NCBI GenBank assembly: GCA_011317545.1
Contig: WUJK01000002.1
Span: 2,976,001-3,040,000, forward strand
Reading direction: 5' to 3'
From: Coniella vitis
Taxonomy: Eukaryota > Ascomycota > Sordariomycetes > Diaporthales > Schizoparmaceae
Length of the DNA stretch: 64,000 nt
Shown here: piece after piece, positions 34,701-46,178 of the stretch
Layout of the letters: each line of letters starts with the position of its first letter
Position numbering within the stretch: position 1 is the first letter of the stretch
Made by a program: the position numbers and the translations under genes
Notes under the pieces: generated by a model
What the model saw: the letters and a program-made list of their open reading frames with translations, nothing else
What the model was told of the DNA's origin: nothing
The model's database searches: none

Positions 34701-35878
34701 ATGGCCGTGGTAACCTGGGGAACGTAAGTTCAATATCACATGCAAACGCGCGCGCATCTATAACTTCCACCATCACAACTTCTTATCGTTGACTGGACGA
34801 TTTTGCTAACAAATTCTCCCCCAACTCCAGCATCCGGTCCCTCCTCATATTCTTCGGTCCCATGCTCCTCCCCAAAGTAGTAACCTGGTACCGCACCGCG
34901 CGCAACGCTCCCAAACCCGCCCGCAAGCCCATTGTGGCCCTCCCTCGACCCTCCATCGTCGCCATCCTTCTTCTCTCCTTCTCGGCCCTTACCCTCCTTA
35001 TGCTCGGTGCCATTCCTCGCCTCGCTCCCGAGAATCTCTTCATGCTGACACGCTCCAACCCAACAACCTCCAACAACCTCCTCGCCGCTCGCCTCGCAAC
35101 CCTCCGTCCGCTCACTGCGCAGGACGAATTCATCCTCCACACCAAATTCGAGTCCAAGGCCTCCAAGCTCCTCTACTACAAGTACGGGCCCGATGCGCTC
35201 GCTAACTGCCCCTTCTGCACCTCTAAAGACCCCACAACCTACCTCCTCTACGCCATCCCGTCTGTCGCTATGTCGCACCTGCTCAACGCCGTGCTGCTTG
35301 GCCTCGCCACCAGCCATACTCTTACAGGCAAAGCAGGCGCACAATGGCGCAACCTGGCCATCTATGCTGCCGCAGTCATCGCTACAATAGATTTCTACGC
35401 CCTCGCGCAATGGGACCACGTGGCAGGAAACGAAAAGGCCCGCATTCTCGCCGAAGTATTTTTCTTCTACTGGGTTGCGCGTACATCCCGCTTCATGGCA
35501 CTTGCAGCCTTGCAATTGGTCCTCGCGGGTATGTTATACCTGAGCTCCACAAACCGCATGTTTGTCCCTGGAACAACGGCATCGGAGCGCATCGAGGGTA
35601 TAACGGCTGCGCTGGGCATGGTAAATATGCGGATTAGGTCTGCGAATGTGCTTAAGAACACTGTGTCCCGCGATGCGGAACTGAGGGCGATTGATGTGCG
35701 TTATTGGGCGCATGAGGGTGTCGTCATGCAAGAGGCCATGGAGAGTATGGAGGTTGTAGAGAGCATGCGTGATGCGGTAGAAAATAGGCGCATTGATCCG
35801 CAAGCCATGGAGCAGGCTGCTGAGGCGTTTGCTCATCGTGTCATGGGAGATGCTGGGGTGGATGGGTTCGTGGGGTAG
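34701..35878 (+). CDS. Multispanning membrane protein, conserved in fungi, function unknown
   Basis: Exons 34701-34723 (eight codons) and 34831-35878 give 356 residues. Hydrophobic segments lie at about residues 9-27, 50-70, 140-163, 173-193 and 203-230, suggesting four to six spans. A soluble loop holds YKYGPDALANCPFC, a conserved-looking CPFC pair near residue 130. The C-terminal 110 residues are soluble and amphipathic, with NVLKNTVSRDAELRAIDVRYW and a run of Met/Glu-rich helices. I know this family only as a conserved ascomycete hypothetical protein. Some databases label members with unrelated enzyme names, which nothing here supports. It is convergent with the golgin gene (333 bases between stops). 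Confidence 0.85.
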
Positions 35879-36211
35879 TGTGCAAGTGCATGGCTTTACA
35901 GACACGTACGTAATTCACACAAGATACGTTCTTCTCGTCAATGCTGAAAGACGGGATAGAAATTGCATTCACTATTACGACGTGAAACATTGTGTGAACG
36001 TGACCTTGGCTCAAGGCAATCTAGCAAGTCCCAGAAAACATGTCGAAATGCTGGTGATGCTGTGTACAAGTCTTGCACACCGTTTGGGACTCCGCATTTT
36101 GCGCGTCCGCTGCTATCCCCAGAGAGCCAATACACCATTACCTTTTATCCAAGAGCTCATACAACACCGTAAAATGATGCATATATCAGCACAAAAAGAA
36201 GTATGACTTTA
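35879..36211. other. Short spacer between convergent genes
   Basis: 333 bases that should contain both 3' UTRs; nothing else seen. Confidence 0.6.
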
Positions 36212-38290
36212 TTACCCTTGTCCATCTGGCTTGGCCAGAGCAATGCCCGTTCCAACACTAGAAGTGCTTCCTTTTCTCGAATACGCCCCCATAGTCTCAG
36301 CAGTGCGCCCTTCTTCTGCGCTGCGTTCGAGAAAGCCAGCCCACAAGTCTGCGAGAGACTCTTTGCCGCCAGAGGTAGACGTTGTTTCTGAAAAGAAGTC
36401 TGTACCAAGAGATGGCGTGCTAGGTGTTCTATGGAAGGGCGACGCCGGCAATCGCAGGGTGCTGTGTGAGGCACCGGGCCGTGCCAGACCGGCTTGTTCC
36501 TTCTGCTCGTCTGTCCAAGCTAGGTAACCAGCAATAACTTGCAGGATTTGGAATCGTTTGGGGTCGGAGCGGTCTATGGAAAGAAATTGAAGTAGGTAAT
36601 TGGTGATAATTTGCCTTGAAAAAGCGTGTTAATATTGCTTTACAGCTTGTGCAAAAGACTTTTGTAAGGACATACCGGTCGACCTGCTCATCTGGCTTGG
36701 TCTTCTTGAGATACCTGAGCGCTTTTGTAAGATGATCGTTGAGAATGATGCCCTCATGTCTCAGCTTTCCGATGAGTAGGTTCTTCTCTCTGACCTCCTT
36801 TTCGAAGGGCGCAGTCCTCTCAAGCTCCTTCGATAGGCTCTCTTTTGCTGCCTCAGCTTCTGCAACTCTCTTGTCGGCGTTTTCAACCCGCTTCTTCATC
36901 TGTTGGAGTTGCTCTTCGGAGGATTCAACCAGATCTCGCAGTTCTCTCCGTCTGGTGTCCTGAATTTCTTGTAGTGCCCTTTGCAAGCCGTCAATATTCT
37001 GCAGTGAGAGGTCTCGTTCTTCAGCAGCCTTGTCATATGCTTCTCGGACCGAAAGCAGCTGCTCTTCCAAGTCGGAAACCTTCTCTGATAGGCTCTCCCG
37101 CTGCTGTCGCTCCTCCATGGCAATAACTTCCCACTCGCTCATAGCACTACTTGTGGCCTCCAATTCACTTCTGAAGTGCTGTACTTGTCTTGCTAGGTCG
37201 TCTTTCTCCTTTAACCAGTTCTGTTGAGAAAGATTGTTCCGACTTCTCAGCGTCGTCAGTTCCCTGTTTGCTTCTTGAAGTTCTTCTTTGAGCGCAGCAG
37301 CTTCCTCTTCGGACGAAGAAGAGCTCTTCTGCAGCTCCTCATTCTGTGCCTCGAGTTCTTCGATTCGCTGATTCGCTTCTTCGAGTTCGGCTCTATCTCT
37401 TTTAAGACGTTCACCCAATGATTCCTTGATTTTCTCGACTCTTGTCAATAGCGCCTGGTATTGTTCTTCAGCATCGTTCTTGGCGGATTCGGTGTCCTCG
37501 AGATCTGTCTTCAACCTAGAGACTTCAGAAGAATGGGACTCTTGAATGGTCTCCAATTGCTTGCGCAATTGCTCCACCTCTGCTCGGAGCGCCTCTCTTT
37601 CCTGTGACATGGCTTCTAGTTTGGCGCTGGTGTCGTCCGAGGGTGTGAAAGTAGTATTCGTGGATGGCGCGTCACCGGGTACAGGGAGGCCGTTCTCTGA
37701 TGGCGTTCGTGCATGCCCGTTTGTCTTGATGGTTCCGTTGTCTGCGGCGGGGAGAGGATGCGATTCCTCAGTACCCCTACCTTCGCTCTGCGGTGATGAC
37801 ATGTCAGAGACAGATTACCACATAGCCAGCAGCGAACTGACTACTCCCGCAGATATGAGCGTGTCTTGTGCTGAAGCCTGCCGTGATCGACGGCGCAACA
37901 TCCATTGCCTGAAGTATAGTGTCCACAGGCATGTGTTCATGAAAGTACAAAGTACATGCAGGAAGGGGAGCTCGTGTCTGCAGCGCGGAGGTGGGTCTGG
38001 CTTGGGGTCATTGGGTACGCTGCCAAAGGGCCCAGGCTTACCAGCACTGTAACAATTCTAAGTCCATCCACTTTCGTCGCCGCCTGGTCGGTTGTCGTGT
38101 CCTCGTCAGGGCTGGCTGGTGTGGTGGGCTGCTGGTCCATGGAACCATCGCCATCTCTGCTTCCCTCCGTGTCGACGGCCTTCTTGGGCTTATTGGCCTT
38201 TTTCTTGTTCTTTTTCTTGTTATTGCCGCTCCCTGTGCCTGTGCCTGCAGAAGAAGCCGAGATGGCATCAGGTGGGGCTCCCGAAGACAT
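36212..38290 (-). CDS. imh1: GRIP-domain golgin (Imh1-like) of the trans-Golgi
   Basis: Preferred minus exons are 38290-38042, 37787-36676 and 36614-36212, giving 587 residues. Exon 1 encodes a Lys-rich start (NNKKKNKKKANKPKK) like other fungal golgins; its 254-base intron is inferred from phase. An unspliced alternative begins at the ATG at 37802. Residues of about 135-440 are a nearly continuous coiled coil (EALRAEVEQLRKQLETIQES and many similar heptads). The GRIP domain spans the last intron, about residues 447-500: DRQIITNYLLQFLSIDRSDP, then FQILQVIAGYLAWT, with the Tyr expected to contact Arl1. Golgins of this class are recruited by Arl1-GTP to the trans-Golgi and tether endosome-derived vesicles. 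The tail is Ser/Thr-rich. Confidence 0.9.
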
Positions 38291-39239
38291 GATCGGTTAG
38301 CACTGAACACCTCGCCGCACGTTGATGCGTCTTGAAAAGGACAGATGGTATTGGGTGAGGGAGTCGTGCCGTAGTGAGTGCACCGGAAAATGCTGGGGGT
38401 GCCAGGTGCTGGTTTGGCGTTCTGCCAGTCTGCCAGTCTGCCAGTCTGCCAGTCCAGGCACAGAGGGCTGGCATTAGCTTCTGCCCTCAGCGGAAGCTAC
38501 GGTGGCAGAGTAGGCTAGGTAGTACTATGTGCCATAGTACTGTCTGCTGGGTCAGGGACCCCCAGCGGCAAGCTCCAAGCTCAGTGGGGCTTAAGGGGGG
38601 GGTGGTTCTGTGGGTTGCTGTGTTTGGCCAGGATAAAACTTGTCACTCGCGTTGGGGAACCTTTGAAACTTTTCTTTCCTCTTTCCTTTCTTCATACATA
38701 TTCCATCTTCGCAAAACCAGGGCTCGACCTTGCACTTGCGCACAATGCGCCCTGGCTCATTCGTTTGAATGAAGCGAAGTAGACCAAGATTGCCTTTTAT
38801 AATCCTGATGATCGCCCGAGGTTCGCCTCAATGGGTTCGTTGGGTTCGCTATGCGCAGACACATTTTCGTAGTTGCAGTGAATTTTGGCCCAGAGCTTGG
38901 ATCTAGTCCTCGGCAGGAATCTACCGCATATAAGATAATCACTTTATAAGCTTCTATTTGTCTCGGGACAGTTGGCTACACCACGCCAGGGGGCATGTCC
39001 TTTACTTTCTACGACAACATGTGACTTTGCTCAAGGTGCAAACTTGACGTGCATTGGGCAGTGCTTCATCAGTTTTCGAGATCAACATTCTAATCTCGCG
39101 ACCACTTCCAGAAGCGAGTTGGATCCTGTCAAATTGCAGTAGGCGTGGTCCATGGTCCGAGAAACTCGATACAATGTTGTTGGTACATGTAAAATCAACT
39201 ATTCTTCTCTAATTACCCTTTTTAAAAAAAATGCGCCGG
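38291..39239. other. Intergenic region upstream of the golgin gene
   Basis: 0.95 kb holding the golgin promoter and the 3' flank of the Nop15-like gene. It includes a four-copy 8-bp tandem repeat and an inverted near-palindrome TAGTACTATGTGCCATAGTA at about 38520. No gene. Confidence 0.6.
38421..38452. repeat. 8-bp tandem repeat, four copies
   Basis: TCTGCCAG repeated four times exactly, about 130 bases upstream of the golgin start codon. Confidence 0.92.
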
Positions 39240-40976
39240 CTACTTTTTCGCCTTCTTGGGCGTGTCCGCTTTGCCGGCCTTCTGCGGCGTCTTGGAGGGT
39301 CTGCCACGACCACGCTTCGTCGTCTTAGGAGTGGCTTCATGTTCCTTCTCATCTTCGACCGTCTCCTCAGCCGCGACTGACTCGATAGCCTTTACGGGAG
39401 TCTCTGTGCTAGCCTCGACAGCCGGTGCTGCGATGGCTGGAACAGCATCGACATCCATGAGCTCTGGAGCAGCGAAGTCGTAACCAATAGCCTCCAACTT
39501 CTTGGCTCTCTCAGCTCGCCTCTTCTTCTCCTTGTTGATCTTTCGTGTCCACTTGTCCTCGAGGAGGGGACGTTCCATTTGCTTTCCCTCCATCTTGTTC
39601 CATGGGACAGGCTACAACCAGAAATTAGCAGGTTGTCAGATGTTTGCGGCCCATTGGAAGCCTACCTTGAATCTCTTGTTACCACCCTTGAAGAGGTCGT
39701 CGTGGACCTGGGCCTTGGGAATGACGCTGCACTTGAGAATATGGCCGAAAAGGAGATAGTTCTGGTCAAAGTCAGTATTATCCAGTCAACCCTTGCTCAA
39801 TGACTCTGTCACTTACATCCATAGTCTTGGCAACAATCTCTGCCGTGCTGAGCTCCTCAAACTCAACGAACGCGAAGTGCTTAGCGCGGCCAGTCTTCTT
39901 GTTCCTGGATAGCCGCAGGTTTCGAATGGGGCCGAATTGGCTGAAGTAGCTCTTCATCTCGTGCTCGTAGAAACCATGAGGCAAGCGGCCAACGTAAATT
40001 ACGCCACTTTCCTCTTTCTCCTTTGCTGCAGCAAGAGCCTTCTTCGCTGCTTTCTTCTCCTTCTTCGTCATCTCTGGAATCTTGCCAACATCCTGGCCCT
40101 CCTCAAACAGAACAACACCAGTGCCAGGCTCATCATCATCCCCGCTGTCAATTGTCTCAACGAGGGCCTTCGTTGCCTCGTCAACCTCGTCTCCGTCGGA
40201 AGATGCTTGCTCATCATCTTGGGCAGAGGTGGCTCCCTCCTCTTCTTCTTTGGCAACAGCAGGTTCGACCTTCGTCTCAGACTTTTTGGCTGACTTGGTG
40301 GCCTTCCTTGGTGCCTTCTTTCCAGTAGCAGTGTCGAGTGACTCTTTGGTTTCCTTGGGAGCAGTCTTCGTGGTTGCCTCGGATGCGGCCTTCCCCTTCT
40401 TTTGTTTGGTCTCCTCAGTCTTCTCAGTTTTCTGCGTGCCCTTGGTCTTGGCAGATGTGGCTGCCTTATTGGAAGCCGAAACAGGCTTCTTTTCAAGTAC
40501 CTTAGCGTCCTTCTCCTGACCATCCTTTGCCTTTTCCGCGGTTTTTCCCTTCTTGGAGGTCTTGGATGAAACAGTAGCTGCAGCTCCATCTTTCGTGGCC
40601 TCTTTGCCTTCTTTTTCGTTCAGAGGAGTCTTGGCTTTCTTGGTCTTCGAAGCGGGTTTAGTGTCTTTGGAAATAGCATCCTTGGATGTAGTCTTCACAG
40701 CCTTTTGCTTCTTCGTAGCAGCGGGAGAGACATCATCATCAGCTGTGACGGTGTCAGTGAAATCTTTCGGTAAGTCTTTGTCCATTCAGCTGGGACAGTT
40801 CCTTACCCTTCCGCTTGGTTGGACCATTCGACGTCTTGCTCTTCGACTTGGGCGTTTCCTCAGCAGGGGCGCCACCGGCAGCTAGTAAACAATCAGTAAA
40901 CGGCAATCCCTAAGCGAGCGAGGATTGACTAATCAAACATACCCTTAGACCTTCTGGGTCTCAGTTCTGGAGCCAT
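39240..40976 (-). CDS. nop15: Nucleolar RRM protein, Nop15/NIFK-like ribosome-assembly factor
   Basis: Minus exons 40976-40943, 40881-40807, 40742-39817, 39761-39666 and 39611-39240 give 500 residues. The first 250 residues are Lys/Ala/Glu-rich and repetitive, as in nucleolar proteins. One RRM follows at about residues 282-360, with RNP2 (IYVGRL) and RNP1 (KHFAFVEFE) and the family marker FGPIRNLRLSRNKKTGRAKH. After it comes the NIFK/Nop15 signature NYLLFGHILKCSVIPKAQVH ... PVPWNKMEGKQMERPLLEDK. Nop15 binds the ITS2 pre-rRNA in 66S particles and is needed for 27S processing. The C-terminal GRGRPSK is an AT-hook-like motif. It is head-to-head with SSS1, 449 bases between start codons. Confidence 0.92.
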
Positions 40977-41425
40977 GGCGAAAAGTTGGGCTTTGACAAG
41001 TGAGTATTTGCTACAAATGATACCTGCAGACAGCAAACGAGCGCTCAGCGTTTACTTAGCAAGACAACTTTTCTCGCTCGCATTTTTTGAGAATTCTGCC
41101 CTTTGGGGTCGCGGCTGCTATGGCAGGCGGTCAAGGGCTTGTTTCCACTGATTTGCCGCCGAGGTCTGGCCATCCTTGCTTAGACCAGGTTCAGGCTAGG
41201 CATGGCCTGCCGGGGCAGGCCAGCATGCGCAAACGGAACTTCGCTTTTGAGGCGACGTTTCCACTCTCCGGGTTGGCTTGCAATCACCACCGTACCTCCA
41301 ATAACAACAAATAGCTTCGCCTTTTTGCACCTTGTCTACGCCGCTTGTTCCCGCCTCACACTCGTCAAGGATTCACTTCCGCTATACTCGTCCCTCCCGC
41401 CGTCTACAAGTGCTACACATTCACA
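40977..41425. promoter_or_regulatory. Bidirectional promoter region of the Nop15-like gene and SSS1
   Basis: 449 bases separate the two divergent start codons, so the genes must share or abut promoters. The region has CT-rich stretches near the SSS1 start. No other gene fits. Confidence 0.6.
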
Positions 41426-41924
41426 ATGGCCGACCAGGTTTCCGAGCTCCTCGAGACACCCAAGGAGTTTGTTCACGATGGCATGCAATTTAGTAAGTCA
41501 TGATTGCGCCTTTGTCTGCACAAAATGCGGTGCCATCTCAAGGTGCTAACATATGGAACAGTGAAGCGCTGCCAGAAGCCAGATCAGAAGGAGTTCATCA
41601 AGGTAGGTCTACCATAGATCCAGATCGAAGCCCGACTCTGATTAACACGTAACTTCAGATCTCGCAAGCCGTAGGTGTCGGCTGTAAGTGGCTATGCAAC
41701 CCATCCCTGAACATTCACCATTCTCTCGACCATTTGCGCACCGCCGGAAAGCTTCTCGAAGCCATCAAACGTGGCGATAGATGGGATGGTTCTCATAACA
41801 ACTCTGCACAGTTGAAAGAGCATGGAAGCTGACAAGGGACTTAGTCTTGATCATGGGCTTCGTCGGCTACATCGTCAAGCTCATCCACATTCCTGTCAAC
41901 AACATTCTCGTTGGTGGCGCATAA
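41426..41924 (+). CDS. sss1: Sec61 gamma subunit (SSS1) of the ER translocon
   Basis: Exons 41426-41492, 41562-41602, 41659-41683 and 41845-41924 give 70 residues, the normal size. Exon 3 is only 25 bases. The protein is a small tail-anchored subunit: a cytosolic helix ([18 protein letters not shown]), the highly conserved [21 protein letters not shown], then one membrane span ([20 protein letters not shown]) and the conserved end ILVGGA. Sec61 gamma clamps the Sec61 channel in the ER membrane for co- and post-translational translocation. No ORF scan would show it, since four short exons are involved. Confidence 0.96.
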
Positions 41925-42803
41925 AGAGACCAACTACGAATTCAAAACAATCTTCGGAATGACCGCACCGACTTCCGATTCGGAGTGTTCCTCTCTTCAA
42001 GAATGAGCGGAATTTATAGACAGCAACGGAAAGCGCACGGCCGGACAGCAGCCAGCAAGACGAGATTTCATATTTACAACATTGCGGTTTAGGAATTGGC
42101 TAAAAATAGTTCATGCCTTACTTGTCGGGCAAATGGACAGGTACATTTAATCAGTACGAAGCACTTACATGATACGCCAGCCGCGAGGATTCTCTGGTAT
42201 AGGGGAATATTTAGCGCCGTAGTGGGCTGGTGGAAGCCACTGCTGAAAATAAAGATATCCTTTTTGGAGCCAGGAATGGCTCCGCATTATTACATTTCAC
42301 GAAATACTCTTTCGATCAAACATCATGTGCTTCCTATCGTGTACAGGTAAGGCCTGTGCAATGGTTTCCTGTGATGCGCAAGCAAGGTTCTCGTCAAGGA
42401 ACCCTCAGTAGCAAGCATAACCACTGATGCCATGCTCATTGTTGCGCGTCAAATGCAAACTTAATGGTCTATACGAAAGATAATCTCGAAGGGTTCAGAT
42501 TACGTAATAACATGGTTAACAATCAGTAAGCTCCTTGTTATGTCCAAGTCCTGATAATCTCAAGATGTTCTGTTATCCCATCCCCATGATATCCTTCACG
42601 AGAGCTCATATTCCATGAGTTCGAAACATATTTTCACTTAGTTTGCCACATTTCAGTCACCCCCAAGCAAAAATAAAGTCGAATTCGATAGAACGTGTCT
42701 GCTCTGTGACCAGTCGTTCATTGACAAGGGCGAGTATAGTGTGGTCCAGCGTTATCCGCCATCGCTAATTCATCTTCAGAGGGGCTGAAAGCATACGAAA
42801 GTG
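41925..42803. other. Intergenic region between SSS1 and the PTAR1-like gene
   Basis: About 0.9 kb of AT-richer sequence holding the SSS1 3' UTR and the next promoter. No coding frame of note. Confidence 0.6.
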
Positions 42804-43922
42804 ATGTCGCGTGCTCTTGATATAGAAACGCTACAAGCCTTGAGCCGCGATGAACCAGAGGCAGCCTACAAAGCCATCTCGCAGGCCATCACGCAATATC
42901 AAGCTGCGGACGAGGCGAGCGAGCTACTAGAGCTCGAGATTCTGCCCAGGAGCCACGTGCTGGACCCTGGGACATTTTTCCTTCGAGATGGCAACGCACT
43001 CGGCATCTCAAAGTTGGGGCTCGTACAAGCCTTTTTTTGGGCGCGGAAACTATTTCAGGGCCATCGGGGAAGTGCCGTCCTCCCAGACGAGCTTCTTGCC
43101 ATCACTAGCGTGATGCTCCTCATGGATCCGGAGCACCTCACCGCGGCAAACGCCAGGAAAAGGGTGATACAAGAACAAGAACAAGCAGAAGGACGAGCAT
43201 CAAATGCGTCCACGTCGACGCCAACGTCTCAGCAAGTAGCAGCGGCGCTAATTCGCAAGGACCAGTTCTTTGTCGACAGCCTGCTTACCAGCCGACTGCA
43301 TCGACATACAAAGTCACCCACGCTCTGGAGCCATCGGCGGTGGCTGATCCAACAGACCGTGCGAAGCTGTGGTGCCTTGCCTGATGTGACGCGTGATGTG
43401 CGACGGGTTGTCATGGTTGCTGGCGAACGGCACCCTCGAAATTACTATGCATGGTGTCATGCGCGTTGGCTCCTTGACTTGGTCCTCTCATCCAAACAAG
43501 AAGAACATGAACAAGATGCAGTGGACGATGGTCCAGACAACCTCAAAATGGCAGTCACGACCAAAGCGTGGTGCTTGCGCAACCACACCGACATATCAGG
43601 ATGGTCCTTTCTGGCAACCTTGCTCCCGAGACTGGACGCGACAGAGAGGCACTCGGTGTTCAAAGAGGTCGTCACGCTCTGCGGCTCGCTGTGGTGGGCG
43701 AATGAGTCGGTGTGGGTGTTTTTGCGCACGCTTGCTGCGGCGTCAGGAGTTGTGGGGGATGAGGACGTGACTTTCTTCCAGAATACACTAGCTTCTTTGC
43801 TGCGTGATTGTCAAGAAGATGAAGGTAAAGCAACTGGACCCAGCAAGAGAATATTACAGCAAGCACAGGCCTGGTTTGAAGTGTATCAAGAGCGCCGGCC
43901 AGCCGCGGTGAACTCGAGTTGA
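42804..43922 (+). CDS. Protein prenyltransferase alpha-repeat protein (PTAR1-like)
   Basis: Intronless, 372 residues, from the first ATG at 42804. It has prenyltransferase alpha-subunit repeats, each marked by a Trp-rich helix pair: SPTLWSHRRWLIQQ near residue 172, RHPRNYYAWCHARWLLD near 210, HTDISGWSFLATLLPRL near 256 and NESVWVFLRTLA near 297. The degenerate repeats and absence of the full five-repeat set suggest the PTAR1/Ecm9-like group rather than the true farnesyl- or Rab-geranylgeranyl-transferase alpha subunit. A catalytic role is not assured; human PTAR1 pairs with RABGGTB as a third-type prenyltransferase, which is the nearest model. Its own upstream promoter appears AT-rich. Confidence 0.83.
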   Translation: MSRALDIETLQALSRDEPEAAYKAISQAITQYQAADEASELLELEILPRSHVLDPGTFFLRDGNALGISKLGLVQAFFWARKLFQGHRGSAVLPDELLAITSVMLLMDPEHLTAANARKRVIQEQEQAEGRASNASTSTPTSQQVAAALIRKDQFFVDSLLTSRLHRHTKSPTLWSHRRWLIQQTVRSCGALPDVTRDVRRVVMVAGERHPRNYYAWCHARWLLDLVLSSKQEEHEQDAVDDGPDNLKMAVTTKAWCLRNHTDISGWSFLATLLPRLDATERHSVFKEVVTLCGSLWWANESVWVFLRTLAAASGVVGDEDVTFFQNTLASLLRDCQEDEGKATGPSKRILQQAQAWFEVYQERRPAAVNSS

Positions 43923-46178
43923 ATACATGGTATAAGCCCTTGGCCAGGGGGTGGAAATATCTTTTTTTCCCCGGCCCGTAGGTTGTATATATCAAACTGC
44001 CACGCAAAAATGCATGAGACATTTTCGCTTCCAGAGCGCCAATTACACAAACTCCTATTGGTGAGCATAAAACCCATTCACTCACGTATACATTTACATC
44101 CACGAAAGGCCATGCGCGAGCCTCATGCACCGTGTCATGCATCATAGGGGAGGCTGCTTGGTTGGGCATGGAAAACATGCAACAAAGAAAGGATGTAGAG
44201 CTCCGGATACTTGCTGTGAGTGATTGATTCCCCCCTCCCCTCAACCGAGGCGATGCCCATTTTACATCGGCCTTCGAGGTCAAATACGACCGAAAATCCG
44301 ATCCACGATAGGCAGGACTAGCTTGATAAACGCGTGGATGCCAAGCCAACGAACAAGTCGATCAATATCGACTGGAGGTCCACAAGCTCGTTAGTTCTGG
44401 CCCGGTTGTCTTGGTTGTCCTGATTGTGCATTTACAGTGTTTCCTTTGACCACTTGTGATGCCAACCGAACATCAAGTTTTGGTAGCCACCAACGAGGAC
44501 GCTACTGGGAAAAGGAATCGCAGTGGAGCCCGCTGAAATAACGTTGATAAGCCCAAAGGCCCAAAGCGGCTGCCACGGTGCCACCCTGGGCTGTTTGGTA
44601 CGCCCAGTGCCATGGTACCTGTCCGGTGGAACACCTTTAAATACTATGTAGGTACGTACCTAGGTAGCCTCTGGCGAGATTTGGATAGGCACGTTGGCGC
44701 TGGCCCAATCTGCCGTAGTGTACGCGGAGAAGACCAACGCTACGCCCACTCGCACTATCTGGGATGCTGGCAAGGCTGTACTATGTATACGACTGGACTA
44801 GTGATATTGTCTGCTCAATGTGGCATCAGTAAAGGAGACCTCTCATTAGGGTATTGCCCGCATCCCTTGAGACGTCAGGCTGTCCAGCTCGCGTGTGCCC
44901 CCTTGTTTGAAAGATTGCTAGCGACGAGGCCAGTGGATGGAAAGAAGGTCCAATTAGAGATGGCAAGACTCTAATTACCATGTAGAAAAGGGCATGAAAA
45001 CAGGCGCGGGAGCCACATGCGTCCGAAAAGAAAAAGTCCATGGCGGGATGGCTGGACAGGCGGTAGTCCGCCCGGGATGTTTGTTGTGCTTGGGGGCTTA
45101 ATCAGGCAAGTCGAGATTATCGTTTTAGACTCTGTGATTTAGCTTGTTGGCTGGAGCTGCTTGGCCCCTGCTAAACAGGCTCGCTAGGTGCACCGAGTGG
45201 CCAGTCAGGCTTGCTCTCGCAGTGGATACGCGCTGTAGAGTGTAACGCTACCCTGGGGCAGCGCTCAATGCACCCCACGCAGGGCTCTTGGTCTTGGTGG
45301 TTTGCAAAGGGCGCTCCGAACATAGTACTATGTACACAAGCAGTGCAGATTGTCCGTCGTCTACTGTATGTACTATGTAACTGAATGCTCCCTCGTACCC
45401 TCGATGCACAGGTCGGATCTTGCCTTTTCTTCTCTATTCACCTCCAACCCCGCCTCCTCCTCTCACGCTCCTCTGTTGCCCCCGATACTATCCTCCTTCT
45501 TATCGGAACTGGGACTGCCTACCTGCGTTTGTGTTCCCCTTCCAAGCGTGTTTCTGATTCGGCTCCTGTGTTGTCTGGTCATTCTTCTGTGGCGGCCCTT
45601 TTTTGTCTCGGAACCTCACCTAGCGACCCATTCGAAGGACCCTATACTCGCACCTAATTGTCGTCGCCTCGTCGATCAGATCGCGTTCCAGTGTATATTA
45701 AAACAGGAAGCCATCTACGCCGGCGAACTCAGTTCCGTGTCCCAGATTCTGTTACTTTTTTGTTTGACAATAAGAAGCATATATGCTGCTGAGCCTTGTT
45801 TATATATATTACTGCTACAGCCGTACATAATTCTTCAATAACTAATTCACTCTCTTGCCGACGAGCTCAGGTTTTTGCTGCAGCCCCGACTTCACACGCA
45901 CGACCCAGCTCAGAACTTGACTGTTCTTTGAGCTCCGATACGCCATTTAATCAAGCGATTTTGCATTTGGGAAGAGCCTCTGGCATACCGTCATTTAAAG
46001 GGACCACAGTCTGTTTGAGCATCGCCTGTATCGTGTTGGATATTACAACATAGCCCAGTATTTCTGCAGCTTCCTCAGACTTCATACTGCTTGATCGACG
46101 AACTCCACCATCACCCAGAACAACCGGGAGACTGATTTCCGTTCAACTGCCGAAATCTGGGCACCAGCAGCAGCCAGT
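43923..46178. other. Intergenic region upstream of the aspartic protease gene
   Basis: 2.25 kb without a supportable gene. It has a TACCTAGGTA palindrome at 44657-44666 next to an ACTATGTA motif at 44643, more motif copies at 44780, 45327 and 45372, and the 14-bp palindrome ACATAGTACTATGT at 45320-45333. The last 750 bases are pyrimidine-rich, fitting promoter and leader of the protease gene. Confidence 0.6.

Noticed and set aside
39937..40519. Ser/Leu/Phe-rich plus frames opposite the Nop15-like gene
   Set aside because: They are antisense shadows of its Lys/Ala-rich low-complexity N-terminus.
43672..44349. 225-codon minus-strand frame at the 3' end of the PTAR1-like gene
   Set aside because: It overlaps a convincing plus-strand gene and has no recognisable motif.
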